Assembly: GCF_016864555.1 (NCBI RefSeq)
Contig: NZ_CP044011.1
Location: forward strand, 3,863,501 to 3,927,500
Direction: 5' to 3'
Length of the DNA stretch: 64,000 nucleotides
Source: Sinorhizobium sp. BG8
GTDB lineage: Bacteria; Pseudomonadota; Alphaproteobacteria; Rhizobiales; Rhizobiaceae
The notes under the pieces were generated by a model, which did no database searches, was not told the origin of the DNA, and saw only the letters and a list, made by a program, of their open reading frames with translations. Below are positions 45,786 through 55,604 of the stretch, in pieces; position 1 is the first letter of the stretch, and every line of letters begins with the position of its first letter. Position numbers and translations under genes: made by a program.

Positions 45786-45805
45786 CGGAATCGCGAGCGA
45801 TTCCG
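45786..45805. promoter_or_regulatory. 20-base perfect palindrome in a leader
   Basis: CGGAATCGC (45786-45794), GA, then its complement (45797-45805). It lies in the leader of the lipoprotein gene, 17 bases before its ATG, just past the likely transcription start. It could be a repressor operator or an mRNA hairpin hiding the ribosome binding site. Confidence 0.55.
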
Positions 45806-45822
45806 GAACAGGACGGACAAGG

Positions 45823-46623
45823 ATGCACGAGCTGAAGACCCGGCTGGCACTGATCGGACTCCTGGTCGCGGTGACGGGCTGCAGCAGCACCGATGCCCTC
45901 ACCCCGCAGGTGGACATCCCCGGCGGCTTCCAGTCGCCGCCCGTGACCCAGAACGACCTCGATGCCGTCGGCCGGAACGAGCAGCCGGTCGGAATGGCGC
46001 AGCAGCGAACCGTCCGCACGCACAGCCAAGAATACGGCGACACCTCGACCACGACGGCTCTCTCCTCTCCCTCCGGCGGCCGTGACACGGCTGGAACCCT
46101 CGAAGGTCAGGCTGCGGCGCTGGCGCGTAACGGAAGCGAGCCCCTCGCGAACGAAACCGTGGAACGCCGCGTCGAAACGGAAGCGGAGGCACCGACACGC
46201 GCTGCCCGGCAGGAGCAGAAGCAGGAGCAGGTTGCCGCCGCCAGTTCGTCCTCCGAAGGCGATACAATCCGCTTCCTGCCGATCATCGGCGCTCCCGTGA
46301 ACGCAGTGACGCCGCTTTCCAAACGCCTCGGTGCCCAGGCGCGCGCCAGCGGGCTGACGATCAAGAGCGCATCCGACACGTCGAGCAAGTTCATCCTGAA
46401 GGGTTACTTCTCGGCCATGAACGACAACGGCGGCACGACCGTCGTCTACGTCTGGGACGTTCTGGACGGTTCCGGGGCCCGTCTCCACAGAATTCAGGGA
46501 CAGGACACGATCGCGAGGACGGCGACCGATCCGTGGGCGGCCGTCCCGCCTGAAGTGATGGAAAACATTGCGGCCGAAACGATCCGGGAATACCTCGAAT
46601 GGCGGCGACAGGCACCCGGATAA
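45823..46623 (+). CDS. Lipoprotein, hypothetical
   Basis: The 266-residue protein begins with a lipoprotein signal (ALIGLLVAVTGC; lipidated Cys about residue 24). A low-complexity Thr/Glu/Gln-rich linker (about 60-145) and a C-terminal folded domain follow, with FLPIIGAPVNAVTPLSKRLGAQARASGLTI and KGYFSAMNDNGGTTVVYVWDVLD. The domain looks like a conserved rhizobial envelope domain of unknown function. It is expressed from its own promoter with a palindromic leader. Confidence 0.78.
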   Translation: MHELKTRLALIGLLVAVTGCSSTDALTPQVDIPGGFQSPPVTQNDLDAVGRNEQPVGMAQQRTVRTHSQEYGDTSTTTALSSPSGGRDTAGTLEGQAAALARNGSEPLANETVERRVETEAEAPTRAARQEQKQEQVAAASSSSEGDTIRFLPIIGAPVNAVTPLSKRLGAQARASGLTIKSASDTSSKFILKGYFSAMNDNGGTTVVYVWDVLDGSGARLHRIQGQDTIARTATDPWAAVPPEVMENIAAETIREYLEWRRQAPG

Positions 46624-46729
46624 TCACAGCGAAAAACAAAGAAACGCTTTTGCACTGCCGCAAAGGCCTTGCATTCACGGGCGACGGCGGTAAAAGGCGC
46701 CCATCACGTATTCCACAGGCGGACCATAG

Positions 46730-47662
<933 letters not shown>

Positions 47663-47843
47663 TAGCGTCGTCGGCTCGCGCAGCCCTCCCCCTGTGGGAC
47701 CTGGAAACGGCTCCACATCCGGCGGTCGGTCGACGTGGTCGACAACAGCCTGACCCAGTCTCGATTTCTCCGCCACAAGGGATTCCTCGTTCCCGGCGCA
47801 TAGGTTATGGTCCCCGCCAAGATTGAATCGACGGGAGGCTGGC

Positions 47844-48443
47844 ATGCGGAAAATCAGGAACATAGTGGCGCGAGTTTCGGCCCTGAAATGGGATCGCGGC
47901 TCTGGCACGCCCCTTTCGCGCCGACTGCTCCTCAGCCTGGCTGCATTCCTTGCCATCCCGCTCCTGGCCGCATGCACCGTCGACGTCGAGCAGCCCCGGC
48001 CCTACCCTGTCCGGCCCCGGCCGGAGCCCATCTGCACCATGGAGTATGCGCCGGTTTGCGGCGAGAGGGGTGGCCGGTTGCAGACCTTCTCCAATGCGTG
48101 CCAGGCCCGTGCCAGTGGCTTCGGCATCGTCGGCCGTGGCGAATGCCGCCCAGAGCCGCGGCCCCGGCCCGAAAGGGCCTGCACGCGCGAATATGCGCCC
48201 GTTTGCGCTGAGCGCGGACGCCAGCGCCAGACGTTCTCCAACGCCTGCGAGGCACGCAGCCAGGGCTTCGATGTCGTAAACCGCGGCGAATGCCGCCGCG
48301 AGCCCCGGCCCGAAAGGATGTGCACGAGGGAATATGCACCGGTCTGCGCGCAGCGCGGTCGCAACAGCCGCACGTTCGCGAACCGCTGCGAGGCGGACGC
48401 AAGCGGGTTCCGCGTCGTGTACCTTGGAGAGTGCAGCCGGTAG
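47844..48443 (+). CDS. Lipoprotein with three Kazal-like domains
   Basis: The 199-residue protein has a Tat-like or Sec lipoprotein signal with lipobox LLAAC. Three repeats of about 40 residues follow, joined by Arg/Pro-rich linkers. Each runs 'C(T/M)xEYAPVC(G/A)xRG', then 'TF(S/A)NxCxA', then 'GFxxVxxGEC'. Each repeat has four Cys instead of the six of classical Kazal inhibitors, as in other bacterial Kazal-type proteins. A serine-protease inhibitor on the cell envelope is likely. The ATG at 47844 has GGGAGG 5 bases upstream. It sits between prs and a prs 3' remnant. Confidence 0.83.
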   Translation: MRKIRNIVARVSALKWDRGSGTPLSRRLLLSLAAFLAIPLLAACTVDVEQPRPYPVRPRPEPICTMEYAPVCGERGGRLQTFSNACQARASGFGIVGRGECRPEPRPRPERACTREYAPVCAERGRQRQTFSNACEARSQGFDVVNRGECRREPRPERMCTREYAPVCAQRGRNSRTFANRCEADASGFRVVYLGECSR

Positions 48444-48466
48444 GCCGTTCCTCGGCCTACAGCCCA

Positions 48467-48532
48467 AGCTGCCTTGCGAGGCGATCAACCGGGCCGGCGC
48501 CGGAGGGGCGGTATCGAGCCTCTCCGATTGCG
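48467..48532 (+). pseudogene. Diverged fragment of the prs 3' end
   Basis: The reading KLPCEAINRAGAGGAVSSLSD matches the prs C-terminus [21 protein letters not shown] (codons 290-310). At DNA level I count roughly 80% identity over about 66 bases against 47597-47662. No other part of prs is present. It starts 23 bases after the Kazal-like gene's stop. Confidence 0.72.
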
Positions 48533-48553
48533 GGAGAATCTCGAGACGAAGGA

Positions 48554-49438
48554 TCAGTGAGCGGACTTTTCGATCTCCGTCTCGAGCCACCCCGCGAATG
48601 CCGTCATGGCGGGTGTGACAGGGCGCGACTGCAGGCGCGTGAGCCAGTAGCTTCCCAACGAGACGTTTGTCTGGAACGGCTGCACGATCGCTCCGGATAA
48701 CAGACTGCGCTCGAACATCAACGGCGGTGCCAGTCCGACGCCGACACCCTGCAAGATCGCCTCCATCATGGCGAGCGACGTGTCGAACACGATACTGTCG
48801 CGCATCGGCCCGAGATCCTGCACTCCGGCCGCCTGAAACCATCTCTTCCATTCGTCAGGCCGGTAGGAGCGCAGCAGCGTCTTGCCGATCAGATCGGACG
48901 GCTGATTTAGCTCCTCCGCCATGTCGGGCCTGCAAAGGACGGAAAGCGGGGCGTCGAACAGCCTCGTGGACTCCGTCGCGTGCCACGCACCGTTTCCGAA
49001 CCGGATCGCGAGATCGAGCCCTTCCGCCGCAAGGTCGACACGATTGTTGTTCGTCGACAGTCGCAGGTCGATGAAGGGGTAGCGCTGCCTGAATGCCGAC
49101 AGACGCGGCAGCAACCATCCGACCGCGAAGGTGCCCACTGCGCCGACCGACAGGATCTCCCGGACATGGCCACCGCGAAACCGTTCCACCGCATCGGCCA
49201 TGCGGTCGAAGCTGTCGCGCAGGACCGGCAGCAGGCTCTCGCCTTCCGTCGTGATCATCAGGCCGCGGGGCAACCGCCGAAACAGCGTGACGGCAAGCTG
49301 TTCCTCCAGGGCCTTGACCTGGTGACTGACAGCGGCCTGCGTCACGTTCAGTTCGATGGCTGCGCGCGTGAAGCTCAGGTGACGGGCGGACGCCTCGAAG
49401 GCTCGGAACGCATTCAGCGGAAGATGAGGCCGAACCAT
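48554..49438 (-). CDS. LysR-family regulator (GcvA/AmpR type)
   Basis: The 294-residue LysR protein starts MVRPHLPLNAFRAFEASARHLSFTRAA with LNVTQAAVSHQVKALEEQL, the hallmark of the GcvA/AmpR subgroup. It is divergent from the OXA beta-lactamase gene with 110 bases between starts, the same layout as ampR-ampC. I infer that it controls the beta-lactamase in response to wall fragments, but the ligand cannot be read from sequence. Confidence 0.9.
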   Translation of the reverse strand: MVRPHLPLNAFRAFEASARHLSFTRAAIELNVTQAAVSHQVKALEEQLAVTLFRRLPRGLMITTEGESLLPVLRDSFDRMADAVERFRGGHVREILSVGAVGTFAVGWLLPRLSAFRQRYPFIDLRLSTNNNRVDLAAEGLDLAIRFGNGAWHATESTRLFDAPLSVLCRPDMAEELNQPSDLIGKTLLRSYRPDEWKRWFQAAGVQDLGPMRDSIVFDTSLAMMEAILQGVGVGLAPPLMFERSLLSGAIVQPFQTNVSLGSYWLTRLQSRPVTPAMTAFAGWLETEIEKSAH

Positions 49439-49548
49439 GGCAATGACCTATTTTTTCTAATAGCTACATTGAGTAATGGTCGTTTGCGAGCGCGTCAAAC
49501 GATTGCTACCCAGTTCCCGAAACATCATTGAAAAGGGAACAATAGGCG

Positions 49549-50352
49549 ATGATACGTGCCATTTCGCTTGGAGTTATGCTTGTCGGACTTGCGGCTTCCG
49601 TGTCTCAAGCCAAAACAATTTGTACGGTCATTGCCGATGCCGCAACAGGTGACGTCGTCTTCAAACAGGGCAATTGCGAGGGGCGCTACACTCCGGCCTC
49701 AACCTTCAAGATCCCCTTGAGCGTCATGGGATATGACTCCGGCTTCCTGAAGGATGCCCACAATCCTACCCTGCCCTTCAAGAAGGGCTATGCCGAATGG
49801 GGTGGCGAAAACTGGAGACAGCCGACCGACGCCGTTCGTTGGCTGAAGTACTCGGTTGTCTGGTTCTCCCAACAGATCGCCGCCTTCCTGGGAGAGGACA
49901 AGTTGCATGAGTACGCCCGCCAGTTCGGCTACGGCAACGCCGACTTCTCCGGCGACCCCGGCAAGAACAATGGACTGGAGCGAGCATGGATCGCCTCATC
50001 GCTGAAGATCTCCCCTCTAGAACAGGTCGCGTTCCTGCGCAGGCTCGTGAACCGGCAACTTCCGGTCAGGGATCACGCGGTCGATGAGACGATGAAGGTG
50101 GTGGAAGGGAAAAAGCTGGAAAACGGCTGGTTCGTCCAGGGCAAGACAGGAATGGCCTATCCCCGCAACGCCGATTACAGCTTCGACTATAACCATCCCT
50201 GGGGCTGGTACATCGGATGGGCGGTCAAGGATGACCGGACCTATGTCTTCGCGCGACTGACCCAGGAAGAGAAGAGAACAGAGGGCAGCGCCGGCGGTCG
50301 CGCGCGGGACGCGCTGTTCCGCGAGTTTCCGTCGCTTCTGCCCACCGATTGA
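49549..50352 (+). CDS. Class D (OXA-type) beta-lactamase
   Basis: The 267-residue secreted protein has a signal peptide (MIRAISLGVMLVGLAASVSQA). All class D motifs are present: S-x-x-K with the carbamylated Lys in PASTFKIPLS, S-x-V in KYSVVWFSQQ, Y-G-N in FGYGNADFSG and K-T-G in FVQGKTGMAYP. It should hydrolyse penicillins in the periplasm; its spectrum is not predictable here. It has a divergent AmpR-like LysR gene and no mobile element at its sides, so it looks like an intrinsic chromosomal enzyme. Confidence 0.93.
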   Translation: MIRAISLGVMLVGLAASVSQAKTICTVIADAATGDVVFKQGNCEGRYTPASTFKIPLSVMGYDSGFLKDAHNPTLPFKKGYAEWGGENWRQPTDAVRWLKYSVVWFSQQIAAFLGEDKLHEYARQFGYGNADFSGDPGKNNGLERAWIASSLKISPLEQVAFLRRLVNRQLPVRDHAVDETMKVVEGKKLENGWFVQGKTGMAYPRNADYSFDYNHPWGWYIGWAVKDDRTYVFARLTQEEKRTEGSAGGRARDALFREFPSLLPTD

Positions 50353-50393
50353 AGCAATTCAAAAGCAAGCGGCCAGCGCCTTCGCCCGAGAAT

Positions 50394-50777
50394 TCAACGT
50401 CCACCGAGGGGTATGGCGCAAGCCTCGCCACCAGAGAACATCCGGGAACGCGTGAGAAAGCGCCGCTCCCGGCCGTTGTCGAGTGAGAACATCCCGCCCC
50501 GCCCCGGAACGACGTCGATGATGAGCTGGGTGTGCTTCCACACTTCAAACTGGCTGGCGCTAATATAGACGGGCACGCCGCCAATCTCGCCCAGTTTCAC
50601 GTCCCGGTCGCCGACAATGTAGTCGTCAGCCGGATAGCACATGGGCGACGAGCCGTCGCAGCATCCGCCCGACTGGTGGAACAGGATATCGGGATGATCG
50701 GCCTGGATTTCGCGAATGAGTTGAAGCGCAGCATCTGTTGCCAGGACGCGCGGCTCCTCGGGCGGTTGGTCTCGCAT
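50394..50777 (-). CDS. DUF779 protein
   Basis: The 127-residue DUF779 protein shows HQSGGCCDGSSPMCYPADDY and VYISASQFEVWKHTQLIIDVVPGRGGMFSLD, with clustered Cys that could bind metal. DUF779 genes regularly follow acetaldehyde dehydrogenase (ExaC/AcoD-type) genes, as here on the same strand, so it probably supports that enzyme. Its molecular role is unknown. Confidence 0.9.
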   Translation of the reverse strand: MRDQPPEEPRVLATDAALQLIREIQADHPDILFHQSGGCCDGSSPMCYPADDYIVGDRDVKLGEIGGVPVYISASQFEVWKHTQLIIDVVPGRGGMFSLDNGRERRFLTRSRMFSGGEACAIPLGGR

Positions 50778-50802
50778 GGGTAAACCCTTCCTGCGGGGTC
50801 GG

Positions 50803-50833
50803 GCTCCTCTCCCCGGTCATGAGGGAGAGGAGC
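50803..50833 (-). other. Strong hairpin between ALDH and DUF779 genes
   Basis: A perfect 11-bp stem (50803-50813 with 50823-50833) with a 9-base loop lies in the 154-base spacer of the operon. A second stem (CCGTCCC/GGGACGG, about 50890-50915) lies next to the ALDH stop. They may end or process the ALDH mRNA so that the DUF779 part is made at a lower level. Confidence 0.5.
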
Positions 50834-50931
50834 AAGGGGAAGAGGCATGAACTGGGGGAGTGTTGCCTCTTGCCACCTTAAACCGACCTCCCGTCCCTGA
50901 CTGGCGGGGGACGGAGAGGCCTGGCGGTCAC

Positions 50932-52440
50932 TCAGAAAAATCCGAGCGCCTTGGGACTGTAGCTCACCAGCATATTCTTGGTTTGCTGGTAGTGGTCGAG
51001 CATCATCTTGTGCGTTTCGCGCCCGATGCCGGACTGCTTGTAGCCGCCGAAAGCCGCATGGGCAGGATAGGCATGGTAGCAGTTGGTCCACACCCGGCCG
51101 GCCTGGATGTTGCGGCCGAAGTGGTAGCACCGGTTGGCATCGCGGCTCCACACGCCTGCGCCGAGGCCGTAGAGCGTGTCGTTTGCGATCTCGAGGGCTT
51201 CGGCGTCATCCTTGAAGGTGGTGACAGAAACCACCGGCCCGAAGATCTCTTCCTGGAAGATCCGCATCTTGTTGTGCCCGCGGAAGACGGTGGGCTTGAC
51301 GTAGAACCCGCCGGCGAGATCGCCTTCGAGCGTGTTGCGTCCACCGCCCGTGAGCACCTCCGCGCCCTCCTGCCGACCGATATCGATGTAGGAGAGGATC
51401 TTTTCGAGCTGCTCGGAAGAGGCCTGCGCACCGATCATTGTCGCCGTGTCGAGCGGGTTGCCCTGGCGGATGGCCTCGACGCGCTTGATCGCTCGCTCCA
51501 TGAAGCGGTCGTAGATGCTCTCATGCACCAGCGCCCGGCTCGGGCAGGTGCAAACCTCGCCCTGGTTGAGCGCGAACATGGCAAACCCCTCGAGCGCCTT
51601 ATCGAAGTAGTCGTCGTCCTCGTTCATCACATCGGCGAAGAAGATGTTGGGGGACTTGCCTCCCAGCTCCAGCGTGACGGGGATGAGGTTCTGGCTGGCA
51701 TATTGCATGATGAGCCGGCCGGTGGTCGTCTCGCCGGTAAAGGCAATCTTGGCGATGCGCGGGTTGGAAGCGAGCGGCTTGCCTGCCTCCAGACCGAAGC
51801 CATTGACGATGTTGAGAACCCCGGCGGGCAGGAGATCGCCGACGAGTTCGGCAAAGACCAGGATCGAGGCCGGCGTCTGCTCGGCCGGCTTGAGCACCAC
51901 GCAGTTACCGGCGGCAAGCGCGGGGGCAAGCTTCCAGGCCGCCATCAGGATCGGGAAGTTCCAGGGAATAATCTGGCCGACGACGCCGAGCGGCTCGTGG
52001 AAATGATAGGCAATCGTGTCGTGGTCGATCTCGCCGATGGAGCCTTCCTGCGAGCGCACGCAGGCGGCGAAGTAGCGGAAGTGATCGATTGCGAGCGGGA
52101 TGTCGGCGGCCATCGTCTCGCGCAAGGGCTTGCCGTTGTCCCAGGTTTCGGCTTTGGCCAGCAGTTCGAGGTTGTCCTCCATCCGCTGAGCCACCTTCAT
52201 GAGGATGTTGGAGCGTTCGGTCGCAGATGTACGGCCCCACTTCTCCTTGGCGGCGTGCGCGGCATCGAGTGCAAGTTCGATGTCGGCCGCGTCCGAACGA
52301 GCGATCTGGCAAAGAACGCCGCCTGTGATCGGCGTCGTGTTCTCGAAATAGCGTCCACCAACCGGCTCGCGCCATTCGCCTCCGATGAAATTGCCGTACT
52401 TTGCCTTGTATGGATTCTCCACGATCTTCTGATGCAGCAT
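50932..52440 (-). CDS. NAD-dependent (acet)aldehyde dehydrogenase, ExaC/AcoD type
   Basis: The 502-residue aldehyde dehydrogenase begins [22 protein letters not shown]. It has [10 protein letters not shown], the catalytic Glu in [13 protein letters not shown], the catalytic Cys in [14 protein letters not shown] and [13 protein letters not shown]. The end, [12 protein letters not shown], is typical of the acetaldehyde/chloroacetaldehyde group. It oxidises aldehydes to acids in ethanol or acetoin use. The ATG at 52440 has GGGAGG 6 bases upstream. It is preceded by a palindromic operator and the GAF-Fis regulator gene on the same strand. Confidence 0.93.
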   Translation of the reverse strand: MLHQKIVENPYKAKYGNFIGGEWREPVGGRYFENTTPITGGVLCQIARSDAADIELALDAAHAAKEKWGRTSATERSNILMKVAQRMEDNLELLAKAETWDNGKPLRETMAADIPLAIDHFRYFAACVRSQEGSIGEIDHDTIAYHFHEPLGVVGQIIPWNFPILMAAWKLAPALAAGNCVVLKPAEQTPASILVFAELVGDLLPAGVLNIVNGFGLEAGKPLASNPRIAKIAFTGETTTGRLIMQYASQNLIPVTLELGGKSPNIFFADVMNEDDDYFDKALEGFAMFALNQGEVCTCPSRALVHESIYDRFMERAIKRVEAIRQGNPLDTATMIGAQASSEQLEKILSYIDIGRQEGAEVLTGGGRNTLEGDLAGGFYVKPTVFRGHNKMRIFQEEIFGPVVSVTTFKDDAEALEIANDTLYGLGAGVWSRDANRCYHFGRNIQAGRVWTNCYHAYPAHAAFGGYKQSGIGRETHKMMLDHYQQTKNMLVSYSPKALGFF

Positions 52441-52541
52441 GTCAATCCTCCCTCGGAACGATGGCTTCCTCAAGCCGTCGAAGCCAAGGTGCATGCTTCC
52501 GCATTCGGGCGACAGGGGCGGCGCGCCGAAGAGCGGGCCGA

Positions 52542-52561
52542 CTGTTTCAGTTTTGAGACAG
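52542..52561. promoter_or_regulatory. Operator-like inverted repeat upstream of ALDH
   Basis: CTGTTTCA (52542-52549) and TGAGACAG (52554-52561) match in 7 of 8 positions around a 4-base spacer, 100 bases before the ALDH start. It is the best candidate site for the GAF-Fis regulator encoded next to it. Confidence 0.6.
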
Positions 52562-52609
52562 GAGTGGATGCACGGCTGTGCTGCGTTGCAACAACAACGC
52601 GATCCGCGG

Positions 52610-53656
52610 TCAGTTGAGCGACAGCTTCTTCATCTTGCGATAGAGCGTGGCGCGGCTGATGCCCAATGCCTCCGCTGCATGCGAGACGTTGCCGCCCGCA
52701 CGGCTCAGCACCCGGCGAAGTGCGGCGCGCTCGGCCGCATCGAGGTCCGCGCCTTCTTCCGGGCCGGGCTCGCGAAGCAGATCAGAGGCAGGAACACCAG
52801 TGGCGATCTTCCGATCGTCCAGCCCGAGAACCTGCCGGGCGGCGCGCGTGGCACCAATGACGAGATCGTCGCGATCGACTGCGAGCAACGCCGGCGCCGT
52901 TCGCCCTTCCACGGGTACCAGAAGGATGCGCGAGACGGAAAAGGCACGCCGGAACAGGCCGGCCTCTATGCGCGCTGCCGCATCCCGGACGGCCTGCGAC
53001 AGAAGCAACATGGTCATTTCGTTCGCGTCGTCGCGGCAGGTGGAAATATCGAGGGCGGCCGCAAGCTTGCCGGTATGGTCGCGGATCGGGGCGGTTGCGC
53101 AGGAAAGTCCGGTATTGCGGCTCAGGAAATGCTGGTCGCGGGAAATGACGACGGAGCGCTCGTCGGCGATCGCAGTACCGATGCCGTTGGTCCCCACGCT
53201 CGCCTCGCTCCACACCGTGCCGGACCAGAGACCGACACCGCGGAAATCGAGATCATCGCCTGCGGCACCCCGCCGCTCGAGGGCAATGCCCTTCTCGTCG
53301 GTGAGCAGCAGGCAGCAGCCCGCACGGCCGACAGTGGAAAACAGCCGGTCAATCTCGGCGGAGGATTCTTCTATGAGGACGTTGGACCGTTCGCGTGCGT
53401 CGCGAAACTCTCGCTCGGAGAGCCTTGTCGGCGTTCGCGCCTCGTCGGGCGAAAGTCCGTGGAGCGTCATGCAGCGCCGCCAGGACGCCGCAACCGGCGA
53501 ACTTGCTGCCGCCGACGTTCTGCGAACGATCTCATGGACATGGTCGGAGTGATCCAAACCGACAGCCAACTCTTCCTCCCAACCTGCCTTGCCTGCGTCT
53601 CCTTCCAGAGACGGTCGAAGCGGAAGCCACGACTTCCGCGGGCGAAATATAGGCAT
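52610..53656 (-). CDS. AcoR-like regulator lacking the AAA+ domain
   Basis: The protein has up to 348 residues; its start is uncertain because the first about 40 residues are weakly conserved. It opens like AcoR ([19 protein letters not shown]), then has a GAF-type sensor ([28 protein letters not shown]) and a C-terminal Fis-type helix-turn-helix ([35 protein letters not shown]). The sigma-54-contacting AAA+ ATPase that normally sits between them is absent. It should thus work as a plain DNA-binding activator of the aldehyde dehydrogenase operon downstream. Confidence 0.84.
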   Translation of the reverse strand: MPIFRPRKSWLPLRPSLEGDAGKAGWEEELAVGLDHSDHVHEIVRRTSAAASSPVAASWRRCMTLHGLSPDEARTPTRLSEREFRDARERSNVLIEESSAEIDRLFSTVGRAGCCLLLTDEKGIALERRGAAGDDLDFRGVGLWSGTVWSEASVGTNGIGTAIADERSVVISRDQHFLSRNTGLSCATAPIRDHTGKLAAALDISTCRDDANEMTMLLLSQAVRDAAARIEAGLFRRAFSVSRILLVPVEGRTAPALLAVDRDDLVIGATRAARQVLGLDDRKIATGVPASDLLREPGPEEGADLDAAERAALRRVLSRAGGNVSHAAEALGISRATLYRKMKKLSLN

Positions 53657-53707
53657 GATTGGTTGCGCGGGTCCACCCTCACCAAAGTCACACGGCCGTG
53701 AACATTG

Positions 53708-54472
53708 TCAGTCGACGCTCATTCCGGCCGTAAGGTTGGCCACCGCGCCCGTCATGGATCGTGCGTGGTCGGAGGCAAGAAAAGCCGCGACGTTGGCGAC
53801 GTCATCGAGGGTCGGCAATCTTTTCAGAAGCGTCATCTCCGAAAGGAAGCCGCAAAATTCGGCCATGCTCATCGGCAGGTCCGGATCGTCGCCGATCGTC
53901 TCGCCGATCCGGTGCGGACGCAGGCAGACGGCGCGCACGCCCGACGGGCCGAGTTCCGCCGCAAGCGTGCGTGTCAGAGCTTCGACGGCGGCACAGGCGA
54001 CGCCGAAACCGCTGGTCATCGCGATCGCAAGCCGTGCCGGCGAGGCGGAAAGGGTCAGGATCGTTCCGGATCCCTGTCTTTGCATGTGGCGTGCCGCCGC
54101 GCGTGCAGTGAGGAACTGGGTCCTGGTCCAGCCGGTGATCGGCGCCTCGAATTCCATGGGAGTGAGATCGGTGAGCAACTTGCCCTGGACAAACTCTACG
54201 GCAACAGCGTTGAAGACGATGTCGATCCTGCCTGCCCTTTCCACGACGGCCTCCGCGTGTCGCTCGACCTCCCTCTCGTCGAGTGCATCGACGCGCGCGC
54301 CCCTTGCCCGGCCTCCGTCGGCGCGGATGGCGGCCGCGAGCGCCTCCACCTTCTCGCCCGTCCTTCCGGCGAGGTGGAGTTCGGCGCCCTCACGAGCAAA
54401 TGCCTGGGCGGTTGCGGCTCCGATGGCGCCGGCGGCACCGTGGATGATAGCGACCTTGTTTGCGAGCAGCAT
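53708..54472 (-). CDS. SDR-family protein lacking the YxxxK active site
   Basis: The 254-residue short-chain dehydrogenase fold has a cofactor loop (IHGAAGAIGAATAQAFA) and the usual layout. Where the catalytic Tyr-x-x-x-Lys should be (SGFGVACAAVEALTRTLA), Tyr is Phe and Lys is Cys. The NNAG motif is degraded to FNAVAV. It keeps the C-terminal AAFLASDHARSMTGAVANLTAGMSVD, with GMSVD in place of GG.xxD. It is probably not a normal dehydrogenase; a binding or altered catalytic role is possible. Confidence 0.85.
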   Translation of the reverse strand: MLLANKVAIIHGAAGAIGAATAQAFAREGAELHLAGRTGEKVEALAAAIRADGGRARGARVDALDEREVERHAEAVVERAGRIDIVFNAVAVEFVQGKLLTDLTPMEFEAPITGWTRTQFLTARAAARHMQRQGSGTILTLSASPARLAIAMTSGFGVACAAVEALTRTLAAELGPSGVRAVCLRPHRIGETIGDDPDLPMSMAEFCGFLSEMTLLKRLPTLDDVANVAAFLASDHARSMTGAVANLTAGMSVD

Positions 54473-54528
54473 GCTAGCCTCCGTGACTGGACGGTTTCGA
54501 TGTCGGCGATGAATGCAGGATTTCTGGC

Positions 54529-55089
54529 TCAGGCCGGAATACGTCTGCCGTACTCCGCCTCCAGACGGGTATGCTTGGGCCAGAAGACCTCGTAGGCGCG
54601 CCCTTCGAGCGCGTCGCGCAGGATATCGAGATGGGTGTGCCAGCCAGCCGCGAAACTCAACATCGTATCGCGTGAGGCAATCCGGCTGTGCGTCAGCGTC
54701 AGGCGTACCCTGTCACCCTCCGGCGCAAGCTCGAAACGGACCTCGGACGGCGTTTCTGTTTCCTCGTTCCAGGTATAGGCGATGACGAACGGAGGATCGC
54801 AGGCCGTAACGCGACCGCGAGACCGTGTTTTCCCGGCATGCCGGGCGTATTTCGGCGGCGGGCGGTCCCATTTCGCCGTGAGTTTCGAGTTGTCGGCGAT
54901 GTGCTCGACCGCACCGCCGTCAAAGAGTTCGATCGCACCCGCAGCCATCCACTGACGGCGCTTGTCCGGTTCCGTAACATAGGCCCAGATACGCTCGATC
55001 GGCCCAGGCAGGAGCCGTTCGATGCGAAGGGTGTCGACCGCGGTAACGATCCCGTAGTCGCCTTCCGCCATGGAGATAGGGGCAATCAT
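54529..55089 (-). CDS. SRPBCC (AHSA1-like) protein
   Basis: The 186-residue START-like fold protein (IERLLPGPIERIWAYVTEPDKRRQWMA, SFAAGWHTHLDILRDALEG) belongs to the AHSA1/activator-of-Hsp90 group. Such proteins bind hydrophobic ligands. The ATG at 55089 lies directly after the ArsR stop and has AAAGGAG upstream, so the two genes form an operon. ArsR-SRPBCC pairs are widespread, and the ligand may be the ArsR signal. Confidence 0.88.
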   Translation of the reverse strand: MIAPISMAEGDYGIVTAVDTLRIERLLPGPIERIWAYVTEPDKRRQWMAAGAIELFDGGAVEHIADNSKLTAKWDRPPPKYARHAGKTRSRGRVTACDPPFVIAYTWNEETETPSEVRFELAPEGDRVRLTLTHSRIASRDTMLSFAAGWHTHLDILRDALEGRAYEVFWPKHTRLEAEYGRRIPA

Positions 55090-55091
55090 AG

Positions 55092-55441
55092 TTACTCCTT
55101 TCCGGCCTTCGGTGCCTCCTCGGTGGCAAGCAGGGCCTCGAGTGCATCCAGCCGCTCGTTCCAGAAGCGTTCGTAGTGGCGCATCCACTCCATTCCCGCA
55201 TGCATGGGACCGGCGTCGAGGCGACAGATGTGAATGCGCCCCCTCACCTCCCGCCGCACCAGTCCGGCGCCCTCCAGCACCTGGATGTGCTTGGAGACGG
55301 CTGCAAGCGATATCTCGAAAGGTTCGGCCAGTTCGCCGACCTTCCTTTCCCCTTCGTCAGGGCCTCCAGCATCGCCCGACGGGTCGGGTCGGACAGAGCA
55401 TGAAAGACCTTGTCGAGACTTGGGGAGCTATATTCAACCAT
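55092..55441 (-). pseudogene. ArsR-family regulator, frameshifted
   Basis: The N-terminal frame reads MVEYSSPSLDKVFHALSDPTRRAMLEALTKG, then breaks at the C4 run 55349-55352 (G4 on the coding strand). One more G restores ERKVGELAEPFEISLAAVSKHIQVLEGAGLVRREVRGR and runs to 55092, giving a normal ArsR protein of about 116 residues. It overlaps or abuts the SRPBCC start. All conserved helix-turn-helix residues are present, so a sequencing error is more likely than decay. Confidence 0.8.
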
Positions 55442-55604
55442 ATTATTGAATATAAACTTTGACGCCAATTAGTCAACCATTTTGTTGAATATTGCGATCA
55501 ACGCCCGAATTCGCTCGGTTACCTCGCTTTTGCAATTCCCATGCCCGCACCGGACTGCTACGGCGTTGACCAGAAGTCCAACCGCCACACAGTTGCCAGC
55601 CGTC

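Noticed and set aside
52441-52609. A sigma-54 (-24/-12) promoter before the aldehyde dehydrogenase gene
   Set aside because: The best TGGC...GC candidate has the GG-GC spacing two bases short, and the local regulator lacks the AAA+ domain needed for sigma-54.
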